NCBI GenBank assembly: GCA_905373185.1
Contig: CAJPSE010000110.1
Coordinates: 1-6,046, forward strand
Length of the DNA stretch: 6,046 bases
Direction: 5' to 3'
DNA from: an uncultured Fretibacterium sp.
Lineage (GTDB): Bacteria > Synergistota > Synergistia > Synergistales > Aminobacteriaceae
Each line of letters opens with the position of its first letter. Within the stretch, counting starts at the first letter, position 1. This document shows, piece by piece, positions 4,987 to 6,046 of this stretch. Under the pieces are notes generated by a model. It saw only the letters and a program-made list of their open reading frames with translations. It ran no database searches and had not been told where the DNA came from. A program made the position numbers and the translations under genes.

Positions 4987-6046
4987 CTACAACCGAGCAT
5001 CGGCGCCCGCGCCGCCATCCCCATTGGTCTCGGACAATGGGGCCCAGCCGCCTCCGAGGGCCTTGTAGAGGCGAATCAGGGCGGCGGTCAGGGATCCAGC
5101 GTTCGACTCCAGGCCATCCTCCAGAGACAACAGAGCGCCCTGCGCGGCCAGAACGTCTCCGAAGTCGGACAGTCCCTGTCGATAGCGGTCCTCGGCCAAT
5201 TCCAGGGCACGGCGGGCCGCCAAGCTCCCCTCCTCCAGAGAACGTCGGCGCTGCCTCTCCTGGCCGTAGTCCGAAAGGGCATTCCGCACCTCGGCGACGG
5301 CATTGAGGACCGTCTTCTCGTAGACCGCCAGCAGTTCTTCCTCCCTCGCCCCCTGGGCTTTTACGTTCCGGCGCAGGGCCCCCGCATCGAAAAGAGGCCA
5401 TGAGAGGAGCAAGGGCCCAATCGAAAAACCCCGGGCACCGGCCGAAAGGAGATTCCCCGAGCTCAGCGATTCGAGCCCGACGGACCCCGACAGGCGCAGC
5501 CGGGGCGCGAGCTCCGCAACGGCCCCCTTCTTTCTCGCCTTTTGTGCCACCATCCGGCGCTCCGCCTCGCGGATATCGGGACGTTGGCGCAACGCCTCGG
5601 CCGGGATGCCAGCCAGAGAGGCATCCTTCGGGCAGGGGACCGGAGCCGGATCGGACAGCATTCCGTTAAGGGAGCCGGGGACCTCCCCCGCGAGAATGGA
5701 CAGGGCGTTGCTCCGCGCCTCCAGAGCCGCTCTCAGGGGCGGAATTCCTGCCCTGGCTGACTCCAGCCCGTACCTCGCCTGCTGCTCCGCCAGCTCGTCA
5801 CTCAACCCAGCCGCCCGGCGCGACGCGACGAGCCGGAGGGTCTCCTCCTGGCGCAGGACATTTCGCTCCGCCACGGCGATCCGGGCCCGAAGAGCACGAT
5901 AGTCCACGTAATTCAAGGCGACCTCGGCAGCCAGGGAGGCCCAGACGTTCTGCAGCCCCGCGACATGGGCCTCCAAGTCGGCGCGTCGGGCCGACGCGCC
6001 GCTGCGGAGCCGGCCGAACAGGTCGATCTCCCAGGAGGCATCGAAT
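4987..6046 (-). CDS. NodT/OprM-family outer-membrane efflux channel, C-terminal part (start outside window)
   Basis: The last 352 residues of a TolC-like outer-membrane factor, the exit duct of tripartite efflux pumps. The visible part opens with FDASWEIDLFGR, the hallmark of this family, then shows RPDIREAERR (about visible residues 155-164), LLLSWPLFDAG (about 212-222) and a final helical repeat ending in LYKALGGGW (about 326-334), followed by a short tail rich in Gly, Ala and Asp. These are the two outer-membrane efflux repeats in order. Family members have about 460-490 residues, so roughly 110-130 are missing, including the signal peptide and the usual lipoprotein cysteine. A TTG at 5976 is not the start, because the family-specific sequence continues in frame upstream to the edge. 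It ends with TAG, convergent with the AraC gene. Its membrane-fusion and inner-membrane pump partners are probably encoded to the right; there is no evidence that it serves the ABC or MATE genes here. Confidence 0.94.
   Translation of the reverse strand, partial: FDASWEIDLFGRLRSGASARRADLEAHVAGLQNVWASLAAEVALNYVDYRALRARIAVAERNVLRQEETLRLVASRRAAGLSDELAEQQARYGLESARAGIPPLRAALEARSNALSILAGEVPGSLNGMLSDPAPVPCPKDASLAGIPAEALRQRPDIREAERRMVAQKARKKGAVAELAPRLRLSGSVGLESLSSGNLLSAGARGFSIGPLLLSWPLFDAGALRRNVKAQGAREEELLAVYEKTVLNAVAEVRNALSDYGQERQRRRSLEEGSLAARRALELAEDRYRQGLSDFGDVLAAQGALLSLEDGLESNAGSLTAALIRLYKALGGGWAPLSETNGDGGAGADARL

Noticed and set aside
5974..5976. TTG as start of the NodT-family gene
   Set aside because: The frame stays open to the window edge and encodes the family hallmark FDASWEIDLFGR upstream of this TTG, so the gene is cut by the edge.
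1..6046. CRISPR array, transposon, tRNA or phage element
   Set aside because: No regularly spaced repeats, terminal inverted repeats with transposase, tRNA-like folds or integrase-type genes were seen.

Overview
The window is a GC-rich stretch of bacterial DNA. It carries a divergent transport and regulator locus, plus the 3' part of a separate outer-membrane efflux gene. The NodT/OprM-type outer-membrane channel implies a two-membrane (Gram-negative type) cell. Strong GGAGG-type ribosome binding sites, TTG starts and avoidance of TTA/CTA/TCA codons fit a high-GC genome. An anaerobe such as a member of the Synergistota is one possibility, but this is a guess from overall feel and nothing in the window proves it.

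Layout: three genes run leftwards from about 3669: two half-size ABC transporters (exporter fold, about 577 and 570 aa) and then a MATE-family transporter that leaves the window at base 1. The junctions are a 4-base TTGA overlap and a 13-base gap, so this is very probably one operon with translational coupling. A gene for an AraC-family regulator (3880-4881) runs rightwards from the other side of a 210-base, AT-richer control region. That region holds a good sigma-70-type promoter for the regulator (TTGAAA, 17 bases, TAATAT), a weaker candidate promoter for the operon, and several short inverted and direct repeats that could be operators. The regulator gene ends at a hairpin plus T-rich tract (4933-4963). 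Beyond it, and convergent with it, lies the C-terminal 352 residues of a TolC-like (NodT/OprM family) lipoprotein channel, whose start lies past the right edge.

How they may work together: an AraC regulator next to a pair of exporter-fold ABC half-transporters recalls the YbtA-YbtP-YbtQ and IrtAB arrangement, in which an exporter-shaped heterodimer imports metal-siderophore complexes. The extra MATE gene and the lack of any receptor, binding protein or biosynthesis gene leave both substrate and direction open; drug or metabolite efflux is equally possible. The NodT gene probably belongs to a separate tripartite efflux operon continuing to the right. I see no RNA gene, CRISPR array, insertion sequence or phage element, and no convincing wholly new system. 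The most informative part is the control region between the divergent genes.
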